The translations under genes and the position numbers were made by a program. From Candidatus Competibacteraceae bacterium (lineage in GTDB: Bacteria; Pseudomonadota; Gammaproteobacteria; Competibacterales; Competibacteraceae), in NCBI GenBank assembly GCA_016712625.1, contig JADJQQ010000029.1:310001-374000 (forward strand): a stretch of 64,000 nt of DNA, read 5' to 3'. Below, piece after piece: positions 53,374 through 63,019 of the stretch. The notes below the pieces were generated by a model that saw only the letters and a program-made list of their open reading frames with translations, did no database searches and was not told the DNA's origin. Each line of letters starts with the position of its first letter. Positions within the stretch are counted from its first letter, which is position 1.

Positions 53374-54850
53374 TTGGCGCTGGTTGGTTATGGCGGTCGC
53401 GCTGCCTGTTGCAGCGCCTGTTTCAGGCGCCGAACATTACCTGTTGGTTGGCGGTGGGCCGGTTCTGAGCGATTCGCAAGTCTCGATCGAGAACAATGTG
53501 CTATGGATCGAGTCGCTGATGGCGAATGTCCCCTTCAGTACGCGTCAAGTATTTTTCGCCGCCGGTCCCGAAGGAGCGCCCGATGTGGTGGCGCACGCCC
53601 CCCAAGACCCGGAAGTGCAGCGCTGGTTGCCACTGGCGCGGCTCTATGGCGAGCAAAAAAAAGCCATGTCGGTATTTCATCCTAATACGGTGCCTGGCAA
53701 TCTCGCAGCGCCTACCGCGGTGCGCGTTAACGACAGCTTGAGCAAGACCATTGCTTCCCTCCAAGCGGGCGATAGTTTGTTCTTCGTCTACAACGGCCAC
53801 GGTTCGTACGAGCCGCCTGACACCAGCGCCAATGCGCTGCGGCTTTGGGAGGAGTCTCGACTCAATGCCCGTCAATTCGGCGCTTTGCTCGATAAGACGC
53901 CCGCCGGCGCAACCGTGCGCTATCTGTTGCCCCAATGTTTTTCGGGCGGTTTTGCCCGTAGCCTATTACGCGATCCCAGCCAGCCGCGCGCCGCCGATAT
54001 TCAGCCTGGCCGTTGTGGATTCTTTGCGGTGGCGGACAACGTGATTGCCGAGGGATGCACGCCGGGGGTAGATATTGGTGAATACCGTGATTACTCCACT
54101 TTTTTCTTTGCGGCGCTGGCGGGGCGCACCCGTACTGGCGAGGCGCTGCGCCGCAATCCTGATCGTGATGGGAATGGTCAAATATCGCTGTCCGAGGCGC
54201 ATGAATACGCTTACACGGAAGGGTTGAGTACCGACATACCGCGCTCCACCAGCGAATATTATCTTGAACTTTGGGAACCTTGGCTGGCGCGCTGGCAGTC
54301 GTTCTTACCGGCCAGCCCCAATAACCCCCACGCTTGGCGCGCGAGACGGTTAGGGGCCAATCTCGGCCTGCCTACTGATAGCTTGGCCGAATTGGGGCGG
54401 GCGGTGTTGCGGCAACGCCTCGGTCTGGAGGCGCGTATCAGTGAGGGGGCTGCCAAATTCGCTGAGCTACAGAAGCGGGAAAAGCAGCTGCGCGAACCGA
54501 TATACAATGAGTTGCGTCGCAAATGGCCGGATGGCAGTCAGCCCAATGCCTCCACTTACCCGCGCTTTATCGCAAACCAGGCTCCAGCCGTGCTGGAGTG
54601 GATCAGCCACCACGCCAACTACGCGGGCTTGGTTGAGGCGCAAGATCGGATTGAACAGGATGATTTGGCGTTGTTGGCGCTGCGTCGTCAGGCGGCTGGC
54701 TTGGCGCGGGTCCAACGCTCGCTTGAATTAGCCGGTTTGTACGAAAATTTTCTACGTCAGGCATCGGATCAGGAACGCCAAACCTACGATGCGCTGGTGC
54801 GCTGCGAATCTTGGAGCCTGCCACAGCGTCATTCTGTGGCAAAACCATGA
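53360..54850 (+). CDS. Secreted clan CD cysteine peptidase (C13/caspase-like) with EF-hand loop
   Basis: A 496-residue protein with a signal peptide (to about residue 23, VSGA). The catalytic dyad of clan CD peptidases is His147 in VYNGHGSYE and Cys193 in PQCFSGGFA, each after a hydrophobic strand, as in legumain, gingipain and caspase folds. Residues 268-279 (DRDGNGQISLSE) form a canonical calcium-binding EF-hand loop with ligands at positions 1, 3, 5, 7, 9 and 12. The C-terminal 200 residues are helical. It lies inside the polysaccharide operon, overlapping both neighbours. GPI-transamidase-like or exosortase-like processing of surface proteins is one possible role, but the substrate is unknown. 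Confidence 0.75.
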   Translation: MPRFDWRWLVMAVALPVAAPVSGAEHYLLVGGGPVLSDSQVSIENNVLWIESLMANVPFSTRQVFFAAGPEGAPDVVAHAPQDPEVQRWLPLARLYGEQKKAMSVFHPNTVPGNLAAPTAVRVNDSLSKTIASLQAGDSLFFVYNGHGSYEPPDTSANALRLWEESRLNARQFGALLDKTPAGATVRYLLPQCFSGGFARSLLRDPSQPRAADIQPGRCGFFAVADNVIAEGCTPGVDIGEYRDYSTFFFAALAGRTRTGEALRRNPDRDGNGQISLSEAHEYAYTEGLSTDIPRSTSEYYLELWEPWLARWQSFLPASPNNPHAWRARRLGANLGLPTDSLAELGRAVLRQRLGLEARISEGAAKFAELQKREKQLREPIYNELRRKWPDGSQPNASTYPRFIANQAPAVLEWISHHANYAGLVEAQDRIEQDDLALLALRRQAAGLARVQRSLELAGLYENFLRQASDQERQTYDALVRCESWSLPQRHSVAKP

Positions 54851-55968
54851 GCTCGCCAAGGCGTGTCCGTATCGTATCCGGTCGGTCGGGGCTGGACAGC
54901 CTACGGGATTCCTGGCAAGCCTTGATCGCAGCTTCGCCCGAGGCTCCTTTTTACCTCTTATACGACTGGTATTGGGCCTATCTGAATCATTTGGAGGACG
55001 AACCGGCGCGAACTGTTTTCATGGTGTTGGAAAATGCGTCCGGCTGCCGTGGTATCTTGCCCTTGCGCCGCGAGCGCAAACAGTACTTGGGCATCGGCTT
55101 GGACCTCTGGTCGGCGCCGGCGTGCACCGGAATGGATCTGGTGGGCGTGCTGCTACGACCGGGCGAGCCATTGAGCGATTGGTGGCGTGAGATGGGCGCC
55201 GCCTTGCGGGCGATCAGTTGGGATTGGACGGTTGTCAAAGTTCCCAGAATCATTGAAAGCGCTGCTGTTGCCCATGCCGCGACCTTGCCACGGCATACGA
55301 TCTTCAGGCCGCAAGGCTATAGCTGTTATTTTCAGATCAAGGATTCTTACGAGGTCGCGACTAAAGAGTACACCACCCGGTTACGTAAGATCTTGCGTAA
55401 AGGATGGTCCGGATTTGGCAAATTGGGAACGGTGGAAATTCACGCCGCGCGTACTGCTGCCGAACTTGAGAGCGCCTTTGCCGAATTTCTGCGGCTTGAG
55501 GCATCCGGTTGGAAAGGAGAACAGGGAACAGCCTCAGCCCTAGCGTTTGATCCACCCCGCCGCGCCTTTTTTGAACATATTTTTAACGGGCCAAGGTCAG
55601 AGCGACAGGCCGAGATCAATTTATTGACGGTGGATGGAAAAGCTGTTGCGTCGCAGCTTTGCATGGTGCAAGGCGGTGTTCGCAGCGTGGTCAAAATTGC
55701 CTACGATCAATCCTTGCAGAAACTCTCACCGGGATCTGTGCTGCTTGATGCTTTATTGAAGCGCAGTTACCAAATGCGTGATGTCCAATATCTCAGTCTT
55801 GTTACTGGCATTGGATGGATGCGAGAATGGGGTACAGAATCGGAAACCGTCGGGGATCTATGGTTGTTTCGCAGCCACGTTGCCGCCATCATAATCCGCC
55901 ATTTTCTGAGGTTAAAGGATCGCCGGGACGCCAGTCCCGATCCTGTTACCTCAGTCGAAGCGACTTGA
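54847..55968 (+). CDS. FemAB/CelD-like GNAT acyltransferase
   Basis: A 373-residue protein of the GNAT-fold BcsL/CelD/FemAB group, frequent in exopolysaccharide loci. Features are FYLLYDWYWAYLNHL in the first half, RLRKILRKGWSGFGKLG in the middle, and GKAVASQLCMVQGGVRSVVKIAYDQSLQKLSPGSVLL, the acyl-CoA/aminoacyl site region, in the second. It probably acylates a sugar or lipid intermediate. The ATG at 54847 overlaps the peptidase stop (ATGA). Confidence 0.8.
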   Translation: MSSPRRVRIVSGRSGLDSLRDSWQALIAASPEAPFYLLYDWYWAYLNHLEDEPARTVFMVLENASGCRGILPLRRERKQYLGIGLDLWSAPACTGMDLVGVLLRPGEPLSDWWREMGAALRAISWDWTVVKVPRIIESAAVAHAATLPRHTIFRPQGYSCYFQIKDSYEVATKEYTTRLRKILRKGWSGFGKLGTVEIHAARTAAELESAFAEFLRLEASGWKGEQGTASALAFDPPRRAFFEHIFNGPRSERQAEINLLTVDGKAVASQLCMVQGGVRSVVKIAYDQSLQKLSPGSVLLDALLKRSYQMRDVQYLSLVTGIGWMREWGTESETVGDLWLFRSHVAAIIIRHFLRLKDRRDASPDPVTSVEAT

Positions 55969-56028
55969 ATTTTGCATCCGGCGGCGATTAGATGGTCATT
56001 CGTTGGTTTGTCGCGGTAGGAGCGGGGA

Positions 56029-56775
56029 ATGACGACGCAGCACTCTGATTACAGCTGGCCATTACTTCGAGTCGCGACGGCGCTCCTTACAGTGGGGATT
56101 CTCATGGTTGGAGGCTGTAGCCCGTCAGGTCACGACGACTATAAGATTGATTTATCAGCAGATCCTCAGTCTGCCGCTCGTTTGCTCGTAACGCAAGACA
56201 TCAACGGCAAGCCGGCCAGCAAAGGGATGATGCACGCGCATATTCTGTCGGCCGATCAGCTGGCTTTGTATCACGAGCATCCACAGCAGCGGGAAACGGG
56301 CAAATTTGCTCTCGACTTGGCTGAACACGCCGCTGGAGAATATGACATCTGGATCGAAATCACGACCAATGAAGGACATGCCAATGCGGTTCTAAAGCGG
56401 TTTACGATGAATCTTCCAGGTAAGATCGCTTCCGCGCAAGATCCTGGCGCTGCGAGAATCGCGCTCCAGCCTGTCAAATTAGCATTAAAGCCTGCTGGAG
56501 CGGTTTCTGATTTGGAGTTCCTCCTGCAGCTGGACGGTTCTCCCGTCGCTCAATTCGGCAAATTTATCGGCGTGGAAGTGCATACTTTTGCAGTCAGTAA
56601 TGATCGTCAATGGTTTAAGCACGATCATGCCGAGCCGAAAGGCGGTGGCAAGGTGGATGCGCATTTTCGGTTTCCGAAAGCTGGTGAATACGTGATTTTT
56701 CTACAGCCGACAGTGGTTGCGGAGGACAGCCGAGAGCTGCGGCCGATGTTGCGATTCAAAGTGACCGTTCAATAA
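56029..56775 (+). CDS. Lipoprotein of unknown function
   Basis: A 248-residue lipoprotein: a membrane-spanning N terminus (VATALLTVGILMVGG) ends in a lipobox with Cys30. The mature part looks like two beta-sandwich domains, each with strands such as GEYDIWIEITT and GEYVIFLQPTVVA, and contains several His residues (MMHAHILSADQLALYHEH, EVHTFAV, KHDHAEP) that could bind a metal. No family name is known to me. It lies between the acyltransferase and the first glycosyltransferase in the polysaccharide locus. Confidence 0.65.
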   Translation: MTTQHSDYSWPLLRVATALLTVGILMVGGCSPSGHDDYKIDLSADPQSAARLLVTQDINGKPASKGMMHAHILSADQLALYHEHPQQRETGKFALDLAEHAAGEYDIWIEITTNEGHANAVLKRFTMNLPGKIASAQDPGAARIALQPVKLALKPAGAVSDLEFLLQLDGSPVAQFGKFIGVEVHTFAVSNDRQWFKHDHAEPKGGGKVDAHFRFPKAGEYVIFLQPTVVAEDSRELRPMLRFKVTVQ

Positions 56776-56816
56776 TAGCTACTGACCAATCAAGCTAAAG
56801 ATAAAAAAGGTAGGTA

Positions 56817-57971
56817 TTGGTGGAACTTGGATTTTGGATTTGCCTGGGATTGGTGTTTTATATCTATATTGGATATCCCGCTGTTATTTATCTGCTCGCT
56901 CAAGTTATTGGGCGTGATGTCCGTAAGTCTGATATTGAGCCTCCCGTTACCGTTCTTATTGCGGCGTTCAATGAGGAACGCGAAATCGAACGCACGGTCA
57001 TCAATAAATTGACCCAGGATTATCCGCCAGACCGGTTGGAAATCATTGTAATCTCGGATGGCTCGACGGATCGGACCGACCAAATCGTTCAAGCGCTGAT
57101 GGCGGCCAATAAGGATCGAGTAAAGCTCTTGCGGCAAGAGCCACGCCAAGGTAAAACCCAGGGGTTAAATAGGGCGATGGGCCATGCTTCTGGAGAAATT
57201 GTCGTATTTTCTGATGCGAACTCGATTTATGCGCCCAATGCGATTCGCCAACTGGTTCGTAATTTCGCTGATCCGACCGTTGGCTATGTTACCGGCCAGA
57301 TGGTTTATAGCAACCCAGATGGATCAGGAATCGGCGAAGGATCAGGCGCTTACATGCGCTATGAGAATCTGCTACGCGTTTTAGAGACCCGATTGAATTC
57401 TGTTGTTGGTGTGGACGGGGGAATTGATGCGGTTCGTCACCCGCTTTATCGACCCATGAATCCGGATCAGTTGCCGGATTTTGTGCTGCCACTCAATGTT
57501 GTCGAACAGGGTCAGCGCGTTGTTTACGAGCCCAATGCGATACTGTGCGAGCCCGCGCTTTCGGCGGCGGCCGATGAGTTTCGGATGCGAGTCCGGGTTT
57601 CGCTGCGGGCGTTGTGGGCGCTATACGACAAGCGAAACCTGCTAAATCCGTTTCGGTATAAATTATTCGCTTGGCAATTATTGTCACACAAGCTTCTGCG
57701 CTATGGCGCGTTTATACCTCTTGTGGGGCTGGTGATTTTTAATGCTTTCCTGATTGGGAAACATCCTTTTTACTTCGGGTTTTTTATATTGCAATTAGCT
57801 GCTTACGCTGTTGCGGGTTTAGGCCATTTTCTCAATCAGCTTCCCGCCATACCATCGAAGATGCTGGCGCCTTACTACTTTGTGATTCTAAATGTAGCCT
57901 GCGCCATTGCGCTTTTTAAATTTCTGAATCAAGAAAAGATGGTGCTTTGGAAACCGCGAGGCGGGAGCTGA
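56817..57971 (+). CDS. Membrane-bound family 2 glycosyltransferase
   Basis: A 384-residue processive-type GT2, with an N-terminal membrane segment and three to four near the C terminus. The catalytic core has VTVLIAAFNEE, VISDGSTDRTDQI, VFSDANSIY (DxD-like) and VDGGIDAVRHPLY. Such enzymes polymerise or start surface polysaccharides from UDP-sugars. The start is TTG at 56817 or GTG at 56820, both after AAGGTAGG; the choice does not affect the domain. It precedes the GT4 gene by 6 bases. Confidence 0.85.
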   Translation: MVELGFWICLGLVFYIYIGYPAVIYLLAQVIGRDVRKSDIEPPVTVLIAAFNEEREIERTVINKLTQDYPPDRLEIIVISDGSTDRTDQIVQALMAANKDRVKLLRQEPRQGKTQGLNRAMGHASGEIVVFSDANSIYAPNAIRQLVRNFADPTVGYVTGQMVYSNPDGSGIGEGSGAYMRYENLLRVLETRLNSVVGVDGGIDAVRHPLYRPMNPDQLPDFVLPLNVVEQGQRVVYEPNAILCEPALSAAADEFRMRVRVSLRALWALYDKRNLLNPFRYKLFAWQLLSHKLLRYGAFIPLVGLVIFNAFLIGKHPFYFGFFILQLAAYAVAGLGHFLNQLPAIPSKMLAPYYFVILNVACAIALFKFLNQEKMVLWKPRGGS

Positions 57972-57977
57972 GCGGCT

Positions 57978-59105
57978 ATGGCAATAAAGATCATGTATCT
58001 CATCGATCATTACCAGAACCCACAGGCAGGAACCGAGGGGCAGTTATTTCAACTGGTGGAGCATCTTGACCGAACTCGTTACGAGCCAAGTATGACCGTG
58101 TTTCGAAGCAGTGAGTATATCGACCGCAACTTGTTTCCATGTCCAGTTAGAGTGTTGAATATCACTAAATTGGCCAGCGTTGGGACTATCTCGAAAATTT
58201 TGCAATATGTGCGAACCCTACACCGGGAAAATTATCGGCTGGTCCACTGCTATTTTAATGACACTTCATTGATTGCGCCTGTGTTCCTAAAACTGTTCGG
58301 TATTAAGGTGCTGGTTTCGCGCCGTGATATGGGGTTTTGGTATACCCCAAGAAATCTATTAGCACTTCGACTGGTTGCGCCATTTGTTGATCGGTATATC
58401 GCCAACAGTCAAGCAGTCAAGCAGATTGTCCAACAACAGGAGCGAGTTGCTGGCGAAAAAATTACCGTGATCTATAACGGGTATGCGCCCACGACGAGCA
58501 ATGATCAGGAAATAGCCGGAGAGAAGATATCTGAAATTCCAGATGGCGTTCCCATTATCGGGATTGTAGCGAATCTGCGCCCGATAAAGCGGATGGATGT
58601 GTTAATAGAAGCATTTGCCATTATCGCCAATGCTTACCCTGATGCGTATTTAGTGATTATTGGTGATAAAGCGTCAAGCCAAGCTAACGCGACATTTCAT
58701 CAATTGGAGAATTTAATATCGCGCCTCAACATTGGTAAACGAGTTATTTTTCTAGGAAAGATTGAAAAGCCGATGCCGTATATTAGGAAATTTACTATAG
58801 CTATTCTTTGTTCGGAGTCGGAAGGTTTTTCAAATTCCATTATTGAATATATGCAGGCTGGACGCCCGATTATCTGTACTAATACGGGGGGTAATGCTGA
58901 AATAATACAAGATGGCCATAATGGCCTGCTGATTCCAGTTGGAGATAGCAGCGCCTTAGCTAATTCTCTGATGCGCTTATTATCTGATAATACGTTGGCG
59001 CACCGCCTGGGTCAAGTTGGCTATGAAACTGTTCGTGCTTATACGCATACCCGTATGATCGTTAAACAAATGGCCTGTTACGATCAAGTCCTTGCAACGG
59101 GCTAA
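57978..59105 (+). CDS. Family 4 glycosyltransferase
   Basis: A 375-residue GT-B-fold retaining glycosyltransferase. The N-terminal domain has the Gly-rich loop replaced by AGTEGQLFQLVEHL. The C-terminal domain has GIVANLRPIKRMDVLIEAFA and the EX7E motif ESEGFSNSIIEYMQAGRP with the nucleotide-sugar site. It lies 6 bases after the GT2 gene and is co-transcribed. Base composition is clearly lower in GC than the nar region. Confidence 0.88.
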   Translation: MAIKIMYLIDHYQNPQAGTEGQLFQLVEHLDRTRYEPSMTVFRSSEYIDRNLFPCPVRVLNITKLASVGTISKILQYVRTLHRENYRLVHCYFNDTSLIAPVFLKLFGIKVLVSRRDMGFWYTPRNLLALRLVAPFVDRYIANSQAVKQIVQQQERVAGEKITVIYNGYAPTTSNDQEIAGEKISEIPDGVPIIGIVANLRPIKRMDVLIEAFAIIANAYPDAYLVIIGDKASSQANATFHQLENLISRLNIGKRVIFLGKIEKPMPYIRKFTIAILCSESEGFSNSIIEYMQAGRPIICTNTGGNAEIIQDGHNGLLIPVGDSSALANSLMRLLSDNTLAHRLGQVGYETVRAYTHTRMIVKQMACYDQVLATG

Positions 59106-59147
59106 TCGAAACTCAATTTCAATTGCTTATATCCATAGGGTTCGATT

Positions 59148-60485
59148 GTGTTGGCTTGGCTTTCGAAAAATATATTTTTTCCCTTATGGGAGATTAAGGA
59201 TGGCGCTCAGCGCCAAAAATATCTAAGAGAGCTTTGTGCGACGCAATGGCTTGAGACAGAAGTACTCCAGCAACAGCAGTGGGAACGGGTACAAAAAATA
59301 GTTGAATATGCATTTACGCATTGCCCTTACTATCGTTCGCGCTATGCCAGCTTGGGGTTTGATGGAAAGCTCCGTAGTTGGCAGGATTTTCGTAACCTAC
59401 CAATTTTGACTAAGCGGGACATTCGTGATAATAAAGCGAATCTTTTGTCAGAAGCATTTCGGCGAGAAGAGTTAGTATCAGCAAAGACAGGTGGTTCAAC
59501 TGGCACTGCATTGACGCTCTACTTTGACCAGCAATGCCAGGAACTTCGTAACGCTGCCGCGATGCGTAGTGACCGCTGGGCGGGTTGGGACATCGGCATG
59601 AAAGTTGCTGCAATTTGGGGTAATCCTCCGGTCGCAAATACTTTCAAAAAGAAGCTTCGTAACGTATTGCGTGATCGAGTTATTTACCTGGATACCATGG
59701 ATATTAACGATGCCAGCATCCAGCGTTTTATCGATTGCTGGCGGCGTGAACGGCCACGGATGATATTCGGCCACGCGCATTCCATTTATATCCTAGCCTT
59801 GTCGTTGCAGCGCCTGAAGATTAGAGATCTCCATCCAGAGGGAATTATTGCAACATCAATGATGCTATTGGAGCCTGAGCGCTGCGTGATTGAAGCGGTC
59901 TTTGGCTGCCAGGTGACTAACCGATATGGGTGTGAGGAAGTAGGTCTAATCGCCTGTGAATGCGAGCGACATGCTGGTCTGCATTTGAATATTGACCATT
60001 TAATCATCGAATTTTTAAAAGAGAATGGTACTGAAGCCGAGCCTGGTGAAGAAGGCGATATATTGCTGACTGACCTCCTTAATCATGGGATGCCTCTCAT
60101 TCGTTATCGTGTTGAAGATAGAGGAGTACCGAGTAACCGAAAGTGTGGTTGTGGCCGGGGGTTACCTTTGATGGAACGGATCGTTGGGCGGGAAGCGGAT
60201 TTTTTGAAGCGACCTGATGGGTCACTCGTGGCGGGAGTGTCGCTGGTCGAACGTACGTTGACCGCGATACCGGGCATCGAACAGATGCAGTTGCTGCAGA
60301 ATGATCTTCATCGACTGTTGGTGAGGGTAGTGCCGGATAGCCATTTTAGCGAAGCAACCCAGTCTAATTTGCAAAATGAGTTACAAGTCGTATTTGGTTC
60401 AGAAATGGTTATTGAAATACAAATTGTCTCATATTTATATCAAACTAGTGCTGGTAAATATCGATTTGCTGTCTGTAATATTTAA
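59148..60485 (+). CDS. CapK/PaaK-like adenylate-forming enzyme
   Basis: A 445-residue member of the phenylacetate-CoA ligase-like superfamily found in capsule and exopolysaccharide loci. The ATP-binding loop is SAKTGGSTGTALTLYF, and the adenylate-binding region is TNRYGCEEVGLIACEC, followed by GDILLTDLLNHGMPLIRYRVEDRG. It probably activates a carboxylate for transfer to a sugar, but the acid is unknown. The GTG at 59148 was chosen by family start. It is followed by a broken glycosyltransferase gene. Confidence 0.82.
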   Translation: MLAWLSKNIFFPLWEIKDGAQRQKYLRELCATQWLETEVLQQQQWERVQKIVEYAFTHCPYYRSRYASLGFDGKLRSWQDFRNLPILTKRDIRDNKANLLSEAFRREELVSAKTGGSTGTALTLYFDQQCQELRNAAAMRSDRWAGWDIGMKVAAIWGNPPVANTFKKKLRNVLRDRVIYLDTMDINDASIQRFIDCWRRERPRMIFGHAHSIYILALSLQRLKIRDLHPEGIIATSMMLLEPERCVIEAVFGCQVTNRYGCEEVGLIACECERHAGLHLNIDHLIIEFLKENGTEAEPGEEGDILLTDLLNHGMPLIRYRVEDRGVPSNRKCGCGRGLPLMERIVGREADFLKRPDGSLVAGVSLVERTLTAIPGIEQMQLLQNDLHRLLVRVVPDSHFSEATQSNLQNELQVVFGSEMVIEIQIVSYLYQTSAGKYRFAVCNI

Positions 60486-60597
60486 ATATAGATAATATGG
60501 AGATACTATTGTCGGAACTATGGCATTGTCGTTGAGTCAATTGTGTTGGTCAGTTACCATAGATTTACTGAGCGACTATTTTCTGAGAAGGCTATAG

Positions 60598-61481
60598 ATG
60601 TCCGAGAATCCACTAGTCAGTGTAGTTATCGCTACCTATAACATGGCACAGCATTTGCCATCCGCCGTCCAATCGATATTGGCGCAAACCTATGAAAATA
60701 TTGAACTATTAATAATTGATGATGGCTCAAGCGATAACACTCAATACATCTTAGAGCCATTTCTTAAAGACTCGCGCGTTATCTATAGGCAGCAAGAAAA
60801 TAAAGGTCAGGCCGCTGCTAAAAATCATGGTGTTTTGGAAGCAAAGGGAAAATATATCGCGTTTCTTGACGCTGATGATATGTGGGCGCCAGAGAAACTA
60901 GAGCTACAAATTCCAGTTTTTTCTAAATCTAAGGCGATTGGCATAGTGTATGCCAAGGTGATGTGTATCAATGAATCTGGCGAGCATATCGGTATTGCCA
61001 GTAATAATATGCTTCGGGGTCGTTTAAGTAGTCAATTATTTGTTAGAAATAATATTGGGTTTGGAACCAGTGTTGTAAAGAAGTAATGCTTTGAACACTT
61101 AGGTGGTTTTAATGAGAGTATTCGTATGGGGATTGATTATGATCTCTGGCTCAGGTTTTCTACTCAATATGAGTTTGATTATGTAGATAGCCCACTGCTC
61201 TACTATGGTATATGGCCTGGTCAGATGTCAAATAATTGTAAAGGGCGGTATTTAAATGGTATCCAAATTATGAAAAATTTTCTTCATAATTTTCCGGGGG
61301 TAATAGATAAAAAACTGAAAAAGCAGCTTGGGCCTATACTTATGTGGGGTTTGGACAATGCGTGCGTAGCCTTGATGGTAAATTTATACCATGTTTAAAG
61401 TTATATCTCCATGCGCTTACTTATAAGCCAACCTGCCTTCTAGCCTGGAAGGCTATTGCTAAAGCTATCTTAGGCCGATAG
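60598..61481 (+). pseudogene. Family 2 glycosyltransferase, broken by a stop and a frameshift
   Basis: The frame from the ATG at 60598 (after GAGAAGG) encodes a normal GT2 start: VSVVIATYNMAQHLPSAVQS, IIDDGSSDNTQ and FLDADDMWAPEKLELQ. A TAA at 61084-61086 interrupts it in VVKK-stop-CFEHLGGF, where relatives usually have Glu or another residue before Cys. The same frame continues with MGIDYDLWLRFSTQYEF. Near 61376 a single-base deletion shifts the frame; the C terminus (LYLHALTYKPTCLLAWK, then AIAKAILGR) is readable to a stop at 61481. Two independent lesions make a functional product unlikely. Confidence 0.8.
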
Positions 61482-61958
61482 CAGTCAGCGTAAATTTCGA
61501 TTATTGATAAAAATAAAAACAACTATTAATTAGAATTTTTGTGAAGCTATTGGTATTATTTTAGATAGGAAGCGTTAGGTCTTATTGATACTAACGTATT
61601 AGCACCACTGCATTCTCTCTAAGCTTTAAAGTTTCATCCAGAAACAAAAAAGCTGATGATGTTAGGTGCTTTTGAAGCAACTCCCTCCGGCTGCGCAAGT
61701 AGCTACCTCCCTCCTGAGATAAGTGACACTGGTTTTCTTGATAAATTTTTAGTGTTCACCATTGCCGAGCAATCAATTTTTTAAAAAATTGTTTGTATTA
61801 GCAATTTTTGCCATACAAAATTTTTAATTGGCATTTAATTTGCATCAATATTTAATAATCGATTTTTGTGCATTTCTCCTTCCTGGTAGTGGCGACTTTG
61901 TCAATCAGGTATTTGAATTTTCTACTAACAACTCGTATTTAGCAAAGGTTCTAAGCTC
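61482..61958. other. AT-rich intergenic region
   Basis: About 480 bases with very high AT content between the broken glycosyltransferase and the broken deacetylase. Stops occur in all frames. No repeat or RNA gene was recognised. A promoter for the following genes may lie near 61800-61930. Confidence 0.5.
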
Positions 61959-63019
61959 ATGGCACACCCTATAGATATAGCGCGATTCGGTTCTATTCCT
62001 TTATCTTGGGATTCAGGAGTGAGCAATGTGAAGCATAATTTACTCAGTTTCTTTAACCCAACATGTCGATGGATGACCCGGCATTCAGCTCGAATCTTGA
62101 TGTATCATGGATTTGCTCCCAATGGTACGCCAGGAAAATTGTGCGCATCAGTATTTGAAGAGCAAATACGTTTTCTTGCACGACATTACAGACCATGCCG
62201 AATGGATCAGCTTGTTGCATGGCTACAAGCTGGGGAACCATTGCCACCTAATTTGGTAGCAATAACTATTGACGATGGATATGCGAATTTTTTGAAATTG
62301 CATATCCAATACTCAAACGTTATCGAATTCCTGCTACATTTTATATCGTTAGCAATTTTGTCGATCAGGCAATCTGGCTCTGGTTTGATTTGCTTAAATA
62401 TCAAATGATGCAGGGAAAACCTGGATCTTATATGTTCAACATTGGTGGTAGTGCTCAGTATATCGTTCTTAGCGATAAATACACTCGATATAACGCTTGG
62501 AATAAGCTAGCGGATGCCTGTCTTTTAATAACTCAAAATGAACGTCTAATAGCCTTGGATGAGATCGGTTCTATCCTTGGCGTATCAATACCCGATCGCC
62601 CTTCGCAAGAGTTTAGAGCAATCACTTGGGATCAGCTTGGTCAGCTTGATCCTGAGTTAATTGAAATAGGCTCTCATACTTGCTCACATCCAATTTTGAA
62701 GAAATGCTCTGAATCGGAATTAGAAAACGAGCTTACTCAATCGAAAAATACTATCGAGTCTGAACTAGGACGTAAGGTTGTTTCATTTTGTTATCCAAAT
62801 GGTCAGATTAGTGATTATAATCCTTCTGTGATGCAAGCAGTGCAAAAAGCGGGTTATACCAATGCTGTTGTTGCTCATGGAACGTTAGTTGAAGCCAATG
62901 CAAATCGATTTGCATTAGAGCGTATTTCTGCGCCACACAATAACCAATTTTTTCAATATATGATAGATAGCCGCCCGTATCTTTCGCAGCAGAAAAAGAG
63001 TTTGATTGGGTCAAAATAA
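61959..63019 (+). pseudogene. Polysaccharide deacetylase, frameshifted
   Basis: The first frame carries SARILMYHGFAPNGTPGKLC and ends its normal sequence at VAITIDDGYANF. After a run of six T (62288-62293) the reading must shift: with one T more, FEIAYPILKRYRIPATFYIV and SNFVDQAIWLWFDLLKYQMM follow, then EIGSHTCSHPILKKCS (metal His) and VVSFCYPNGQ. This is a complete NodB-type deacetylase of about 350 residues apart from the missing T. It may be inactive or a homopolymer error. The stop overlaps the next start by one base (TAATG). A GTG at 62026 (VKHNLLSFF) is a possible alternative start. Confidence 0.8.

Noticed and set aside
61084..61086. Stop codon as a possible selenocysteine or readthrough site
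   Set aside because: It is TAA, not TGA, and a second lesion downstream points to decay.
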